64,000 nt of DNA from Deltaproteobacteria bacterium (GTDB taxonomy: Bacteria; Desulfobacterota; DSM-4660; Desulfatiglandales; Desulfatiglandaceae), in assembly GCA_019307815.1 (NCBI GenBank), contig JAFDIV010000001.1:186001-250000 (forward strand). Direction: 5' to 3'. A program made the position numbers and the translations under genes. Shown here piece after piece: positions 9,174 to 17,745 of the stretch (position 1 is the first letter of the stretch; the number at the start of each line of letters is the position of its first letter). The notes beneath the pieces are model-generated. The model saw only the letters and a program-made list of their open reading frames with translations. It was not told the DNA's origin and did not search any database.

Positions 9174-10466
9174 ATGGAAACAAGCAAACTCCACCTACGG
9201 CTCCGTCTCATGCAACATGCAGACATGAAAGGCAAGATAGTGCTTGTGCGGGTCGACCACAATGTGGTCAAGAAAGGGAAGATAAAGGACCCCTACCGCA
9301 TAGAAGCGACCCTGGGCACCTTGTACGGGATTGTGGAAAAGGGAGGCAGACCCATTGTCATGACCCATGTGGGGCGACCCCGAGATAAAAAGACGGGTGA
9401 GATCCGATGCCAAGAGAGCGAATCAGTGGCCCCTATCGTCAGATATCTGGAAAACAAACTCCCCATTAAAATTTTCTTGCCCCAATTTACACCCCAACCG
9501 AAACTGGGAATAGCCCATATTGATCCCTCCATTCATGAGGCGATCCAGGAGTTAAAGCAGGGAAGGATCGGGATGATTTACCTCCCCAATACACGCTGGT
9601 TTCAAGGGGAGCAATCAAAAGGGCAGGAAAGAGAGGTCTTTTGCCAGGAGCTGGCCGCCCTTGCAGATCTCTTTGTAAATGATGCCTTTGGTTCCTGGCA
9701 ACCGCACGTGTCCACCTATGATATTGCAAGACGGCTCCCTTCATATGCTGGGGCATTGTTGCAAAAGGAGCTTGGGCATTTGCATCTGGTCCTTGAACCT
9801 GTAAGGCCATACGTGGCGGTTATCGCAGGGGCCAAGTATGATACCAAGATCGGCCCCCTTAGGGCCCTATATGAAAAGGTGGATCATATGATTTTAGGAG
9901 GTCTCATATACAATACCTTTTTGGCTGCCAAATATGGGGTGCAAATAAAAGGCGTTTCTGAGGAGGAGTTGGAACTGGCGCGGGAGCTGGTGGATATGGA
10001 TGAGAAGGAAAAAAAGATCGTGGAACTGCCCTATCTAGTGGCATCAGAGGCCATTGATGAAAGGGTGGATGGGAAGTGGAGAACAGTGAGCATCAAGGAG
10101 TTGGCCGAATTAGAAGGCGACTATTACGTGGTGGACGTGGATCCTGAATCCTTCCAACTTGGGCAGGTAAAAGAGGTCGTTTTGAAAGCAAAGACCATCT
10201 TTGTAAATGCGGTTATGGGTCTTATGCCCTATTTCTATGAAGGGTCCAAGGCCCTGTATGAGCTAGTATTTTCCAATGATTCGGCGCGGAAATTCTTCGG
10301 GGGTGGAGATACACTGCAGGAGCTAAAAAATCTCTGCCCCGGACATTATCTGAAGGGCCTGGATTCCCATGACACCTACTATTTTACCGGAGGTGGAAGT
10401 GTGCTGGCGGCCATTGAAAAGGATGATCCCTATCATATCAAGCCCGTAGAGGCGTTGATGGAGTAA
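9174..10466 (+). CDS. Divergent phosphoglycerate kinase-like protein
   Basis: A 430-residue protein that aligns with phosphoglycerate kinase along its length but with many substitutions. Recognisable: LVRVDHNVV (Asp28, Asn30; usually RVDFNVP), MTHVGRPR (His65, Arg68), LPNTRW (Arg141), NDAF (169-172), AGAKYDTKI (219-225), GGGDT (376-380) and YFTGGGS near the end. Altered: the HRAHAS loop that carries a 3-phosphoglycerate-binding Arg reads WQPHVS (175-180), and the nucleotide-site motif WNGPMG reads VNAVMG (344-349). A strong AGGAGGGGG site precedes the ATG. It may be a lineage-specific active enzyme or may have another phosphotransfer role; other pgk genes outside the window cannot be excluded. 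Confidence 0.8.
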   Translation: METSKLHLRLRLMQHADMKGKIVLVRVDHNVVKKGKIKDPYRIEATLGTLYGIVEKGGRPIVMTHVGRPRDKKTGEIRCQESESVAPIVRYLENKLPIKIFLPQFTPQPKLGIAHIDPSIHEAIQELKQGRIGMIYLPNTRWFQGEQSKGQEREVFCQELAALADLFVNDAFGSWQPHVSTYDIARRLPSYAGALLQKELGHLHLVLEPVRPYVAVIAGAKYDTKIGPLRALYEKVDHMILGGLIYNTFLAAKYGVQIKGVSEEELELARELVDMDEKEKKIVELPYLVASEAIDERVDGKWRTVSIKELAELEGDYYVVDVDPESFQLGQVKEVVLKAKTIFVNAVMGLMPYFYEGSKALYELVFSNDSARKFFGGGDTLQELKNLCPGHYLKGLDSHDTYYFTGGGSVLAAIEKDDPYHIKPVEALME

Positions 10467-10485
10467 CCCTACATTCAGGGTTTTT
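10465..10485 (+). terminator. Possible weak terminator after the phosphoglycerate kinase-like gene
   Basis: A 6-bp stem (AACCCT / AGGGTT) with a 6-nt loop runs into a short T tract and starts at the stop codon. The stem is short, so this is tentative. Confidence 0.45.
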
Positions 10486-10919
10486 GGGCTGATTGCGGGC
10501 GAACTGAAGCCTGAGATTCCACACTTCACATTGATTTGGCATTGGTCATTTGACATTTGCCATCATAGTTATCCAAAAATGAATCGATTTCATGATTTGT
10601 GCTGATTTGAGTGATTTAATCTATTTCAGATTGTCATTTTTAAATGATTAAGGCCTTGGGATAGGCATAGGAAAAGAGGTAAAAGGCAAAAAGATAAAGG
10701 GTTACCCATTGAGGCCATTTCCGAATAGAAAATTGGCATGGGATGGCGATTTGTTTAATGCCTTAATCTGCTTGGTGGGTTTTTTTACTCTTGTCCTTTT
10801 TCCTTGCACCTTTTTCCTCAAATTGTAAGCATCCCGTTCCCCTATAGAAAAAAACTGAGTTTGGATAAGAGTTATTTGACATCCAGAAATTGTCCGTTTC
10901 TTGGAAACAGAGAGGTGTT
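10486..10919. other. Gap of about 430 bp with dispersed-repeat remnants
   Basis: No gene is supported here. Around 10527-10563 there is a short A+T-rich segment of the TTTGACATTTG family that also occurs near 13.5-13.9 kb and 58.6 kb. The remainder is low-complexity A+T-rich DNA that probably holds the promoter of the formyltransferase-like gene; no confident -35/-10 pair was found. Confidence 0.6.
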
Positions 10920-11717
10920 ATGGCCATACGCCCCATTTTTGATCCAGAGAAGGCAGGCCGGGCCATGCGGGTGGCGGCCTTTATGTCGGGCTCTGGGACC
11001 AATATCCGGAGGCTCCTGGAGCATCAAGTGAGGCTCAGGGAGGAAGAAGGCCAGAGCCCTTTTGAGGTGATCTTCATCTTTTCCGATCGATCAGACGGGA
11101 CCTGCCAAGGAGAGAGGATCGCCCATGAGTATGGCCTTCCATATTTTAGCTATGATATTAGGGCATTTCACAGGTTGCGGGGGCTAAGGAGAAGCGTGCT
11201 CACCCCTGAGGGTTTGGAGGCAAGGCGAAGCTATGACCAGGTGGCCGCCACCCTTGTGGCCGCCTTTGACATCGATGTAATCGCCCTTGGCGGTTATATG
11301 AGTTACATCACCCTGAAAGGATGCGTGAATGTGCATCCAGCCGACCTTTCAATACGCACCCAGGGCGGGCGGCGCAAATACACGGGCGACCATGCAGTAA
11401 GAGAGGCCATTGCCGCGGGACAGACCGAGCTGCGGGCCTCCACCTTGTGGACAGATGAGGGGGTGGATAGCGGGCCCTTATTAATGGTATCTAGGCCGCT
11501 TCCAGTCAGCCTGCCCCGGCCTTTGAAAGAGCTCCTGCAGGATAAGGAGGCCTTTGAGAGGGTTGTCCAGGAACACCAGGAAAGATTGAAGGAGGTGGGG
11601 GACTGGAAAATCTTTCCCAGGACCGTGGAGTTGATTGCCAGGGGCCGCTTTGCAATGGATGAGGAAAATCGGGTGTACGTGGATGGCCAGCTGGTCCCGG
11701 AAGGTTATAGGGAGTAA
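10920..11717 (+). CDS. Formyltransferase-fold protein related to PurN, substrate unknown
   Basis: The fold is that of PurN/Fmt formyltransferases: an N-terminal strand with the loop FMSGSGTNIRRLLEH, a mid-protein LGGYMSYITLKGCVNVHPADLS carrying the catalytic Asn and His (NVHP), and ASTLWTDEGVDSGPLLMV carrying the catalytic Asp. It differs from true PurN in an insertion after strand 3, in RTQGGRRKYTGDHAV where PurN has a Gly-Leu-His loop, and in a C-terminal extension of about 60 residues, giving 265 residues against about 200. Formyl or other one-carbon transfer is likely but the acceptor is not known. The ATG at 10920 follows GAGAGG; upstream in-frame codons lack support. Confidence 0.7.
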   Translation: MAIRPIFDPEKAGRAMRVAAFMSGSGTNIRRLLEHQVRLREEEGQSPFEVIFIFSDRSDGTCQGERIAHEYGLPYFSYDIRAFHRLRGLRRSVLTPEGLEARRSYDQVAATLVAAFDIDVIALGGYMSYITLKGCVNVHPADLSIRTQGGRRKYTGDHAVREAIAAGQTELRASTLWTDEGVDSGPLLMVSRPLPVSLPRPLKELLQDKEAFERVVQEHQERLKEVGDWKIFPRTVELIARGRFAMDEENRVYVDGQLVPEGYRE

Positions 11718-11726
11718 GGGATGGGG

Positions 11727-12200
11727 TCAGGCCAAAAGTTCATCCCAGGGAAGGTCCCGGAAGGTGGTATGGAGCATGTGGTCGTCGTCCAGCTCCACAA
11801 AGGTGAGCCTGGGAAAGAGCTTAGGGGCAATGGCCTTTACCTCTTCAAGGGGAATGACCCCGTCGTGGATACCGTGATAGATCCAGACCGGCACCGACAC
11901 AGTCCTGCCTGCGTATCGGTCCAGGTCCAGCATATTGAGGGCAGGGGCCAGAAGCACCATTCGTTTCACCCGCTTTTCCTCTTCCAGGGTAAATAGGGTG
12001 GCCATAAGCCCACCAAAACTGGAACCAACCAGGATGATCTCCGATTTGCCATCCAGCACGTCTCTCAGGATAGCTATTCTCTCTTCCAAGGAGCCAGGGA
12101 AATTTGGCATAAGCATATCTGGCAATCGCTCTTTGAAGAACCGAGCCTTTGTTCCCTGGTTGCTGCTGTCCAATCCGTGGATGAAGATCCTTGTAACCAT
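11727..12200 (-). CDS. Small alpha/beta hydrolase (YqiA-like esterase)
   Basis: A 157-residue alpha/beta hydrolase without a lid domain. It opens with the oxyanion strand IFIHGLDSSNQG, has the nucleophile elbow VGSSFGGLMA (Ser in GSSFGG), an Asp in YHGIHDGVIP and the last-triad His in DDDHML. The size and layout resemble YqiA-type esterases; the natural ester is unknown. It lies 23 nt after the SlyD-like gene and may be the last gene of a greA-slyD-hydrolase transcript, although its ribosome site is poor. It converges on the formyltransferase-like gene with 9 nt between the stops. Confidence 0.8.
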   Translation of the reverse strand: MVTRIFIHGLDSSNQGTKARFFKERLPDMLMPNFPGSLEERIAILRDVLDGKSEIILVGSSFGGLMATLFTLEEEKRVKRMVLLAPALNMLDLDRYAGRTVSVPVWIYHGIHDGVIPLEEVKAIAPKLFPRLTFVELDDDHMLHTTFRDLPWDELLA

Positions 12201-12223
12201 GGTGAATTTATTACGTAAAGAGT

Positions 12224-12715
12224 CTATCCACAGCCGATCTGGCGCTTGTTCTCCGCTTCCATGGCGGCGTTGATCTCCTTTTGGGTTGCCTTTACCACGG
12301 AAAGCACTTCGAGGTCCACTGTGGCTGAGATACCGGCGGTAGGGGGGTTGAAATCCGCCACCACGCTGTTTTGTTTTACTTCCAGTATTTTAAAGGATAC
12401 AAGACTGCCCTTTTTCATTTGTCGATAAAAGGTTCCTTCCTTTATTCGCTGTTTGATCAGACCCTGCTTTGGGATCTCCCTAATCAACGAGGGATCATGC
12501 TCGCCGTAGAGTTCATCGGCAGGGACCCGAATCCTCATCTTGTCTCCGGGCCTTGCCCCTTTAAGAGCGTTTTCCAGGCTCGGGATTTGGGATTCCACCC
12601 CATAAATGAAGGTGAAGGTCCTTTCCGGTTGGTTGGCTACGCTTCCGTCAGGCAGGTATGTTTCCATGCTATACTTAATGGTCACCTTATGATCCAAATC
12701 CACATACTCTGCCAT
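12224..12715 (-). CDS. FKBP-type peptidyl-prolyl isomerase, SlyD-like
   Basis: A 163-residue protein with the SlyD arrangement: an FKBP half-domain (VTIKYSMETYLPDGS ... FIYGVESQIPSLENALKGAR), an inserted IF chaperone domain, and the return of the FKBP strands in VVADFNPPTAG, a variant of the family's DfNHPLAG loop. SlyD proteins are cytoplasmic prolyl isomerases and folding helpers; many have a metal-binding His-rich tail, but here the tail is short and ends in QIGCG. It starts 5 nt after greA with an AAGGTAG site, so the two are probably co-expressed. Confidence 0.87.
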   Translation of the reverse strand: MAEYVDLDHKVTIKYSMETYLPDGSVANQPERTFTFIYGVESQIPSLENALKGARPGDKMRIRVPADELYGEHDPSLIREIPKQGLIKQRIKEGTFYRQMKKGSLVSFKILEVKQNSVVADFNPPTAGISATVDLEVLSVVKATQKEINAAMEAENKRQIGCG

Positions 12716-12720
12716 GATTG

Positions 12721-13188
12721 CTACCTTATCTCAAGGATCTCGAATTCTTGGATCCCCTTTGGGGTCTTTACTTTTACAGCATCTCCCACTTCTCTACCGA
12801 TGAGGGTCTGGCCTAAGGGGGAGCTTACAGATATCCTGGCGTTTTCGGGGTCTGATTCATAGGGACCCACAAGCTGATAAGCCACCTCTTGGTCCGCCTG
12901 CACATCATAAAGCACCACTGTCCTTCCAAACACCACCCTGTCGGCTGGCTCATCATCAGGTTCAATCACTTCCGAACGATTTATAACGTCTTTCAGCTCA
13001 TTGATTTTTCCTTCCAAAAAGGACTGGCGCTCCTTGGCCGCATGATATTCTGCGTTCTCGCTGATATCCCCATGACTGCGGGCCTCCTCAATAGCTCGGA
13101 TGTTTTTGGGCCTCTCTACATTGACCAATCGATGGAGCTCCTCTTTCAGGTTTTCTAAGCCGTCCTTGGTAAAAGGAATCTTTTCCAT
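12721..13188 (-). CDS. greA: Transcription elongation factor GreA
   Basis: A cleavage factor that rescues backtracked RNA polymerase. The 155-residue protein has the N-terminal coiled coil with the tip residues in ARSHGDISENAEYHAAKE (the acidic DxxE pair that coordinates the polymerase metal) and the C-terminal FKBP-like domain ending in SPLGQTLIGREVGDAVKV. The chosen start is the ATG at 13188; one seven codons earlier has no family support. It heads a likely greA-slyD transcript. The large gap upstream contains a repeat element but no obvious promoter. Confidence 0.95.
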   Translation of the reverse strand: MEKIPFTKDGLENLKEELHRLVNVERPKNIRAIEEARSHGDISENAEYHAAKERQSFLEGKINELKDVINRSEVIEPDDEPADRVVFGRTVVLYDVQADQEVAYQLVGPYESDPENARISVSSPLGQTLIGREVGDAVKVKTPKGIQEFEILEIR

Positions 13189-13948
13189 TGAACCATCACC
13201 CCGTTTCAAATTTTCTCTACCATTTGCAGAAATTACCCCCTCCTCACCCCAGCCGTGCGTCGTTTCCTCCCATCATGTTGATGTGGAGGCAAGGGCAACC
13301 TCAGGGCCTGAGTCCTAAAATAATATAAGGAAGATCCAGGCCATTTCAACTTGCCCCTTGTTATAGGAAACGTTAGGTAAGGCAGAGGTGGCCGTGTGCA
13401 GCGTTTTTTTCTTGATTTGAGCAATATATGAAGAATATGTATCAATTTCTAGGCAAAATTTCCAGTGCAAAATAGTGGATAATGCTCGCAACAAAGAGCT
13501 AATGTTCAATGACCAATGACAAATAAATGTCAAGAGATTGTCGAAAAACCTCTTCTATCCGTCACTCCCGCGAAACTCGTCCTCGACCTGATCGGGGAGC
13601 GAGAGTCTATAACGTTTTGAAAAGACCGGATTCCCGCCCGCCTGCTTGTCGGGCAGGCCTGCGCGGGAATGACACCAAGACCTTACTTCCAGGTTTTTCG
13701 ACAGTTCCCAAATCCCTAATGCATAAAAATATCAGATTTGAACCGGGCCCATCAGGCGACAAGGTCTTATTCTTAAACACTCGCCTTTATGTTTAAGTAC
13801 TTAAGAACTCTTTGGTATTTGACATTTTGGGATTGATTTGACATTTGGATTTTGGCATTTGACATTCTCAATATCCCGCAGTCAGTTGCTCACACTTGAG
13901 CGATGAATATGCTCGGCATAAAACTCCGATTTTAGGGTGTGAATTGAT
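13189..13948. other. Repeat-rich gap of 760 bp between greA and bioB
   Basis: No gene is supported. The gap holds a 165-bp inverted-repeat element (13539-13703), TTTGACATTTG-type repeats around 13502-13530 and 13811-13866, and the short segment cagtcagttgctcac near 13880. The divergent promoters of greA and bioB must lie here but no convincing boxes were found. Confidence 0.7.
13539..13703. repeat. 165-bp inverted-repeat element, MITE-like
   Basis: The ends are perfect 13-bp inverted repeats, tgtcgaaaaacct at 13539-13551 and aggtttttcgaca at 13691-13703. Inside, gtcactcccgcg near the left end pairs with cgcgggaatgac near the right end with one mismatch, and a further GC-rich hairpin (cctgc ... 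gcagg) lies between. The internal pair resembles the GTCATTCCCGCG intergenic repeats known in many proteobacteria. No transposase and no clear target duplication are seen. Confidence 0.75.
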
Positions 13949-14923
13949 ATGAATAAGAAAGAGGCACTTGATTTGGCAGAAGGCATTCTAAACAATGTTC
14001 CCTTGGACAGAGGGGATCTTTCTGCATTGGCCGCGGTGCGGGAGGAAGATGTCTTTAATCTACTTCCAGGTGCGGATATGATTAGGGAATTCTTTTTTGG
14101 TCGCAAGATTCACCTTTGCACCATTTGTAATGCCAAATCTGGGAAGTGCTCTGAGGACTGTGCCTTCTGTGCCCAGTCGGCCTTTGCAAATACCAATGCC
14201 CCGGTCTATCCCCTGCTTTCAAAGGCAGAGATAAAGAAAGGCTCTGAGGCGGCCAAGAATGGCCCAGTGCATCGGTATTCTATTGTGACAAGCGGAAAGC
14301 GCTTGCCCAAGGGTGATCTTGAGGTAGTGGCAGAGGCAGTTGCAGAGATGCACAAGGAAGGGATCAACTGTTGCGCGTCTCTTGGCACCCTGGACCGAAC
14401 AGACTTGGGGATGTTAAAAGAGTCTGGCCTGGGGAGGTATCACCACAATCTGGAGACAAGTGAGACGTTTTACCCAAACATCTGCACTACCCATTCTTAC
14501 CAAGACCGGATTGCAACAGTGCTCGCGGCAAAGGAAGTAGGGCTGTCGGTCTGCTCAGGAGGTCTTTTTGGGCTAGGGGAGACGGATGAACAGGTCCTTG
14601 AGCTGGCTCTCTATATCAAGGGGCTGGATGTGGATGCGGTTCCCATCAATTTTTTGACCCCCATCAAGGGAACACGTCTGGAAAAGGCCAAGGCCCTTAC
14701 ACCCCTCCGGTGCCTAAAAATTATTGCGCTTTTTCGATACGTATTGCCTGACAAGGAGATCATTATCTGTGGGGGCAGAGAGGCCAATTTGAAGGAATTG
14801 TACCCTTTGGTCTTTTATGCGGGGGCAAGTGGCATTATGACCGGCAACTACTTGACTACCCAAGGAAGATCTTTGGAACAGGATCTTGCGATGTTAGAGC
14901 ATCTGGGGCTGGAAGTACGCTGA
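13949..14923 (+). CDS. bioB: Biotin synthase BioB
   Basis: Radical-SAM enzyme that inserts sulfur into dethiobiotin. The radical-SAM cluster motif is CSEDCAFC (Cys67, Cys71, Cys74), followed by AQS as in BioB, and the protein has the typical segments YHHNLETSETFYPNICTTH and VPINFLTPIKGT that hold the second-cluster and substrate-binding residues. At 324 residues it is normal length. It stands alone: no other bio gene is in the window. The ATG follows a poor TAGGGTG site. Confidence 0.95.
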   Translation: MNKKEALDLAEGILNNVPLDRGDLSALAAVREEDVFNLLPGADMIREFFFGRKIHLCTICNAKSGKCSEDCAFCAQSAFANTNAPVYPLLSKAEIKKGSEAAKNGPVHRYSIVTSGKRLPKGDLEVVAEAVAEMHKEGINCCASLGTLDRTDLGMLKESGLGRYHHNLETSETFYPNICTTHSYQDRIATVLAAKEVGLSVCSGGLFGLGETDEQVLELALYIKGLDVDAVPINFLTPIKGTRLEKAKALTPLRCLKIIALFRYVLPDKEIIICGGREANLKELYPLVFYAGASGIMTGNYLTTQGRSLEQDLAMLEHLGLEVR

Positions 14924-14972
14924 GATTTGTTCAACAAGAGGTCATCATCACATGGAGAAAGCGCCTTTCCTG

Positions 14973-17354
14973 TCAAATTCCTAGCCCTAATACAATTCCT
15001 GCCTGACGGATTAACAGAGAGATAAAATAGGCTGCCGCCAGATTAAAAAGAATGGAAAATGTTGCCCATCTCCACGATGTTTCCTTGCGGATGCTGATCA
15101 CCGTGGCTAGGCAAGGCACGTAGAGCATGGTAAAGATAATAAGGGTGAAGGCCTGAAGGGGATTCCACAAGGGGTTTTCCCGAAGTCTCTGAGCCAAGGA
15201 CCCACCCTTTTCTTCTGGCGCTTCGCCTAAGGAATAGGCTGTTCCAAGGGTTGATAAGATCACTTCCTTGGCTGCAAAGCCTCCAATGAGGGCTATATTG
15301 ACCCTGAAGTCAAACCCCAAGGGTCGGGTCACCTTCTCCAATCTTGTGCCAATCCACCCGGCAATAGTGGATTTTAGAGCGGTCTGATGCCGTTTTATCT
15401 CCAGGTTGACTGCCTCCTCTCTGAAGTCCAGATAGCGTCTGGCTGCTGACAGGAGCTTTGGGTCCATTGCCTGAGCAGCAAAAGGGCTTACCTTCCATTC
15501 ATAGGCCGCCTTGGCCAGTTTGAGCAGCGGCTCTTTTTCCATGTGCTCAAGGGCCTTGGTGTCGTTTTTTTGTTTTGCGGCCACATATTTGAGATAAAGA
15601 TGATCCAGTTTTTCAAGATCCTGCTTGTTTCTTGTCCATTTACCGATTCCAGGGGCAGCCAAAAAGGCCTGTTGTAAGCGCTCATGTTGAATGTCGAATG
15701 TCCGGGCCTGCTCGTGAGACAGCCCTGGAAAGGTCATCATGGCCCATATCACTACAGATATCCCCAGAATAATGGTTCCTGCCTTTTTGATGTAATGCCA
15801 GGTTCGTTCCCAGGAGTGAATAATAAGTCCTTGTAAGGTGGGGAGGCGATAGGGTGGAAGCTCCATTACAAAGGGTGTTTTTGGTCCCCGGAGTACTGTG
15901 GAACGGATAAGTTTGGCCGCCAGAAGGGCAAAACACCAGGACAGCAATGTCAATAAAAAGAGCATCCGGGCCCTGTTTTTCGCAAAAAAGGCCCCGATAA
16001 GCATGGCAAGTACAGGCAATTTGGCACCGCAGTTCATAAAGGGGACAACAAGGAGCGTGGTGATCCTTTCCTTGGGATCCCTAAGGGTCCTTGTGGCCAG
16101 CACTCCTGGAACAGCACACCCTCCTGAGATGCCACCGCTGACAATGAGGGCTATGACAGAATTGCCATGGAGCCCAAACCACCGAAGGAGCCTGTCCAAC
16201 ATATAGGCGATTCTTGCCATGTATCCGGAGTCCTCAAGGATAGCGATGGTAAAAAACATTAGCATAATAAGTGGAATGAAGCCCAACACCCCACCCACGC
16301 CGTCGATAATACCTGAGACAAGTAACGACTGCAGGTTTCCTGGAGGAACAATGGAAGTGATGATATCTTTTAGGCCGTCAAAAAAGGCCTCGAACCAGCC
16401 CACTGGGGCCTCACTGGCCCAGAATGTGAAGGCATAGACCAGATACAGGATCAATACCATGACAATGGGCCCAAGGAGCCGGTTGGTTAGGACCTTGTCA
16501 ATTTGATCCGAGATGTTCAGACGGGTTTCAATCTTCCTCTTGACTGCCTTCTTGGTAATCCCTGCGATATAACCATAGCGGTGGTCTGCAATGATGCCTT
16601 CTACATCTTCTTCAAGGGTATTCATTACGTGCTTGGAGGTTTCTTTACAGATCCGGGTCACCTTGGCGAATTCATCCGGATGCTTTTTCAGGAGGTCGAG
16701 TACCTGTTTGTCCCCTTCAAGACACTTGAGGGCCAGCCATCGAACAGGATATTTCTTGGAAAAGGTGCCGGCGGCTTCCAGGATTTGCGTGATCTTTTTC
16801 AGGCTTTGATCAATGTCCATACCATAGGAAATTGCCTCAGGGAACCAGTCCTGGCGCTCAGTGGCCGATTCTATGATAGTGTCAAGCAATTGCTCGATTC
16901 CCTTCTTGGACCTGGCTACCATGGGCACTACAGGCACATCCAGCAAGGAGGAAAGCTTTTTGGCGTCAACCTGAATGCCCCTGGACTCGGCCACGTCTAT
17001 CATATTGAGTGCTATGATTAGAGGTACCCCCATCTCTTTGAACTGGATGGCCAAATAGAGATTACGGTCCAGATTGGAGGCGTCCACAATATCCACTACG
17101 AGATCAGGCTTTTCGTTGAGCAAAAAGTCCCTTGCTACAAGTTCTTCTAAGGAATAGGCGGTAAGGGAATAGGTTCCCGGAAGATCCACCACTTCGATCT
17201 CCACCCCCTTGTGAAAAACTGTGCCGTATTTTTTTTCAACGGTTACCCCTGGATAATTGGCAATGTGCTGCCGTGCCCCTGTTATGGCATTGAATACGGT
17301 GGTCTTGCCGGAGTTGGGATTTCCTGATAGGGCTATGGTGATTTTCTTTTTCAT
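14973..17354 (-). CDS. feoB: Ferrous iron transporter FeoB
   Basis: Fe(II) importer of the inner membrane. The N-terminal G domain shows G1 GNPNSGKTT, G3 DLPG and G4 NMID, followed by the GDI-like helical domain. The membrane part has the two Gate-type repeats, including GGISGGCAVPGV and GGFAAKEVILSTLGTA with the conserved Cys. At 793 residues it is on the long side: roughly residues 550-660 form a charged, helical insertion before TIAGWIGTRLEKVTRPLGFDF. It begins 3 nt after feoA and is certainly co-transcribed with it. It converges on bioB. Confidence 0.96.
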   Translation of the reverse strand: MKKKITIALSGNPNSGKTTVFNAITGARQHIANYPGVTVEKKYGTVFHKGVEIEVVDLPGTYSLTAYSLEELVARDFLLNEKPDLVVDIVDASNLDRNLYLAIQFKEMGVPLIIALNMIDVAESRGIQVDAKKLSSLLDVPVVPMVARSKKGIEQLLDTIIESATERQDWFPEAISYGMDIDQSLKKITQILEAAGTFSKKYPVRWLALKCLEGDKQVLDLLKKHPDEFAKVTRICKETSKHVMNTLEEDVEGIIADHRYGYIAGITKKAVKRKIETRLNISDQIDKVLTNRLLGPIVMVLILYLVYAFTFWASEAPVGWFEAFFDGLKDIITSIVPPGNLQSLLVSGIIDGVGGVLGFIPLIMLMFFTIAILEDSGYMARIAYMLDRLLRWFGLHGNSVIALIVSGGISGGCAVPGVLATRTLRDPKERITTLLVVPFMNCGAKLPVLAMLIGAFFAKNRARMLFLLTLLSWCFALLAAKLIRSTVLRGPKTPFVMELPPYRLPTLQGLIIHSWERTWHYIKKAGTIILGISVVIWAMMTFPGLSHEQARTFDIQHERLQQAFLAAPGIGKWTRNKQDLEKLDHLYLKYVAAKQKNDTKALEHMEKEPLLKLAKAAYEWKVSPFAAQAMDPKLLSAARRYLDFREEAVNLEIKRHQTALKSTIAGWIGTRLEKVTRPLGFDFRVNIALIGGFAAKEVILSTLGTAYSLGEAPEEKGGSLAQRLRENPLWNPLQAFTLIIFTMLYVPCLATVISIRKETSWRWATFSILFNLAAAYFISLLIRQAGIVLGLGI

Positions 17355-17357
17355 GAT

Positions 17358-17615
17358 CTATTCCTTGGCCGTATTAAGGGCCTCAACTTCTACCAAGATA
17401 AAGCTTGCCTCATTATTTCTTAAGGTTAGTGTGTAATTCTTTATCTTTACAGCCACTGGGTCCTTTAGAGGGGCCCGCCCCTGGATTTGAATCTCTGCGC
17501 CGGGCACTAGCCCCATTTCCCGTATCCTTCTTCCCATGTCACCAGTGGCCGATATTTTCTTAATGATCCCCTTTTGGTTATTAGACATCTGACGCATTTT
17601 AATGACCTGTTTCAT
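17358..17615 (-). CDS. feoA: Iron transport accessory protein FeoA
   Basis: An 85-residue SH3-like protein with the FeoA pattern: ISATGDMGRRIREMGLVPGAEIQI followed by the PLKDPVAVKIKNYTLTLRNNEA strands. FeoA partners the G domain of FeoB. The gene overlaps nothing, lies 3 nt upstream of feoB and has a GGTGG ribosome site. No clear Fur-type operator was found in the 130 nt before it. Confidence 0.93.
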   Translation of the reverse strand: MKQVIKMRQMSNNQKGIIKKISATGDMGRRIREMGLVPGAEIQIQGRAPLKDPVAVKIKNYTLTLRNNEASFILVEVEALNTAKE

Positions 17616-17745
17616 GAACCATCCACCTCATAATCAGCAAGAGTCGCATTTACCACTGTTCGCCTTATGGTAGTCCGACAGATCTCTTTCTGCGGAATAT
17701 CAAGGCCTAAACATAATGTTTTTTCTGTCTTGATGCAATTACCTT

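Noticed and set aside
9174-10466. Possibility that the phosphoglycerate kinase is a pseudogene
   Set aside because: The frame is intact over 430 codons, has a strong ribosome site and keeps most functional motifs.
13527-13796. An 89-codon open frame in the 13.5-kb gap
   Set aside because: It runs through the inverted-repeat element, is rich in Arg and Pro and has no ribosome site or domain.
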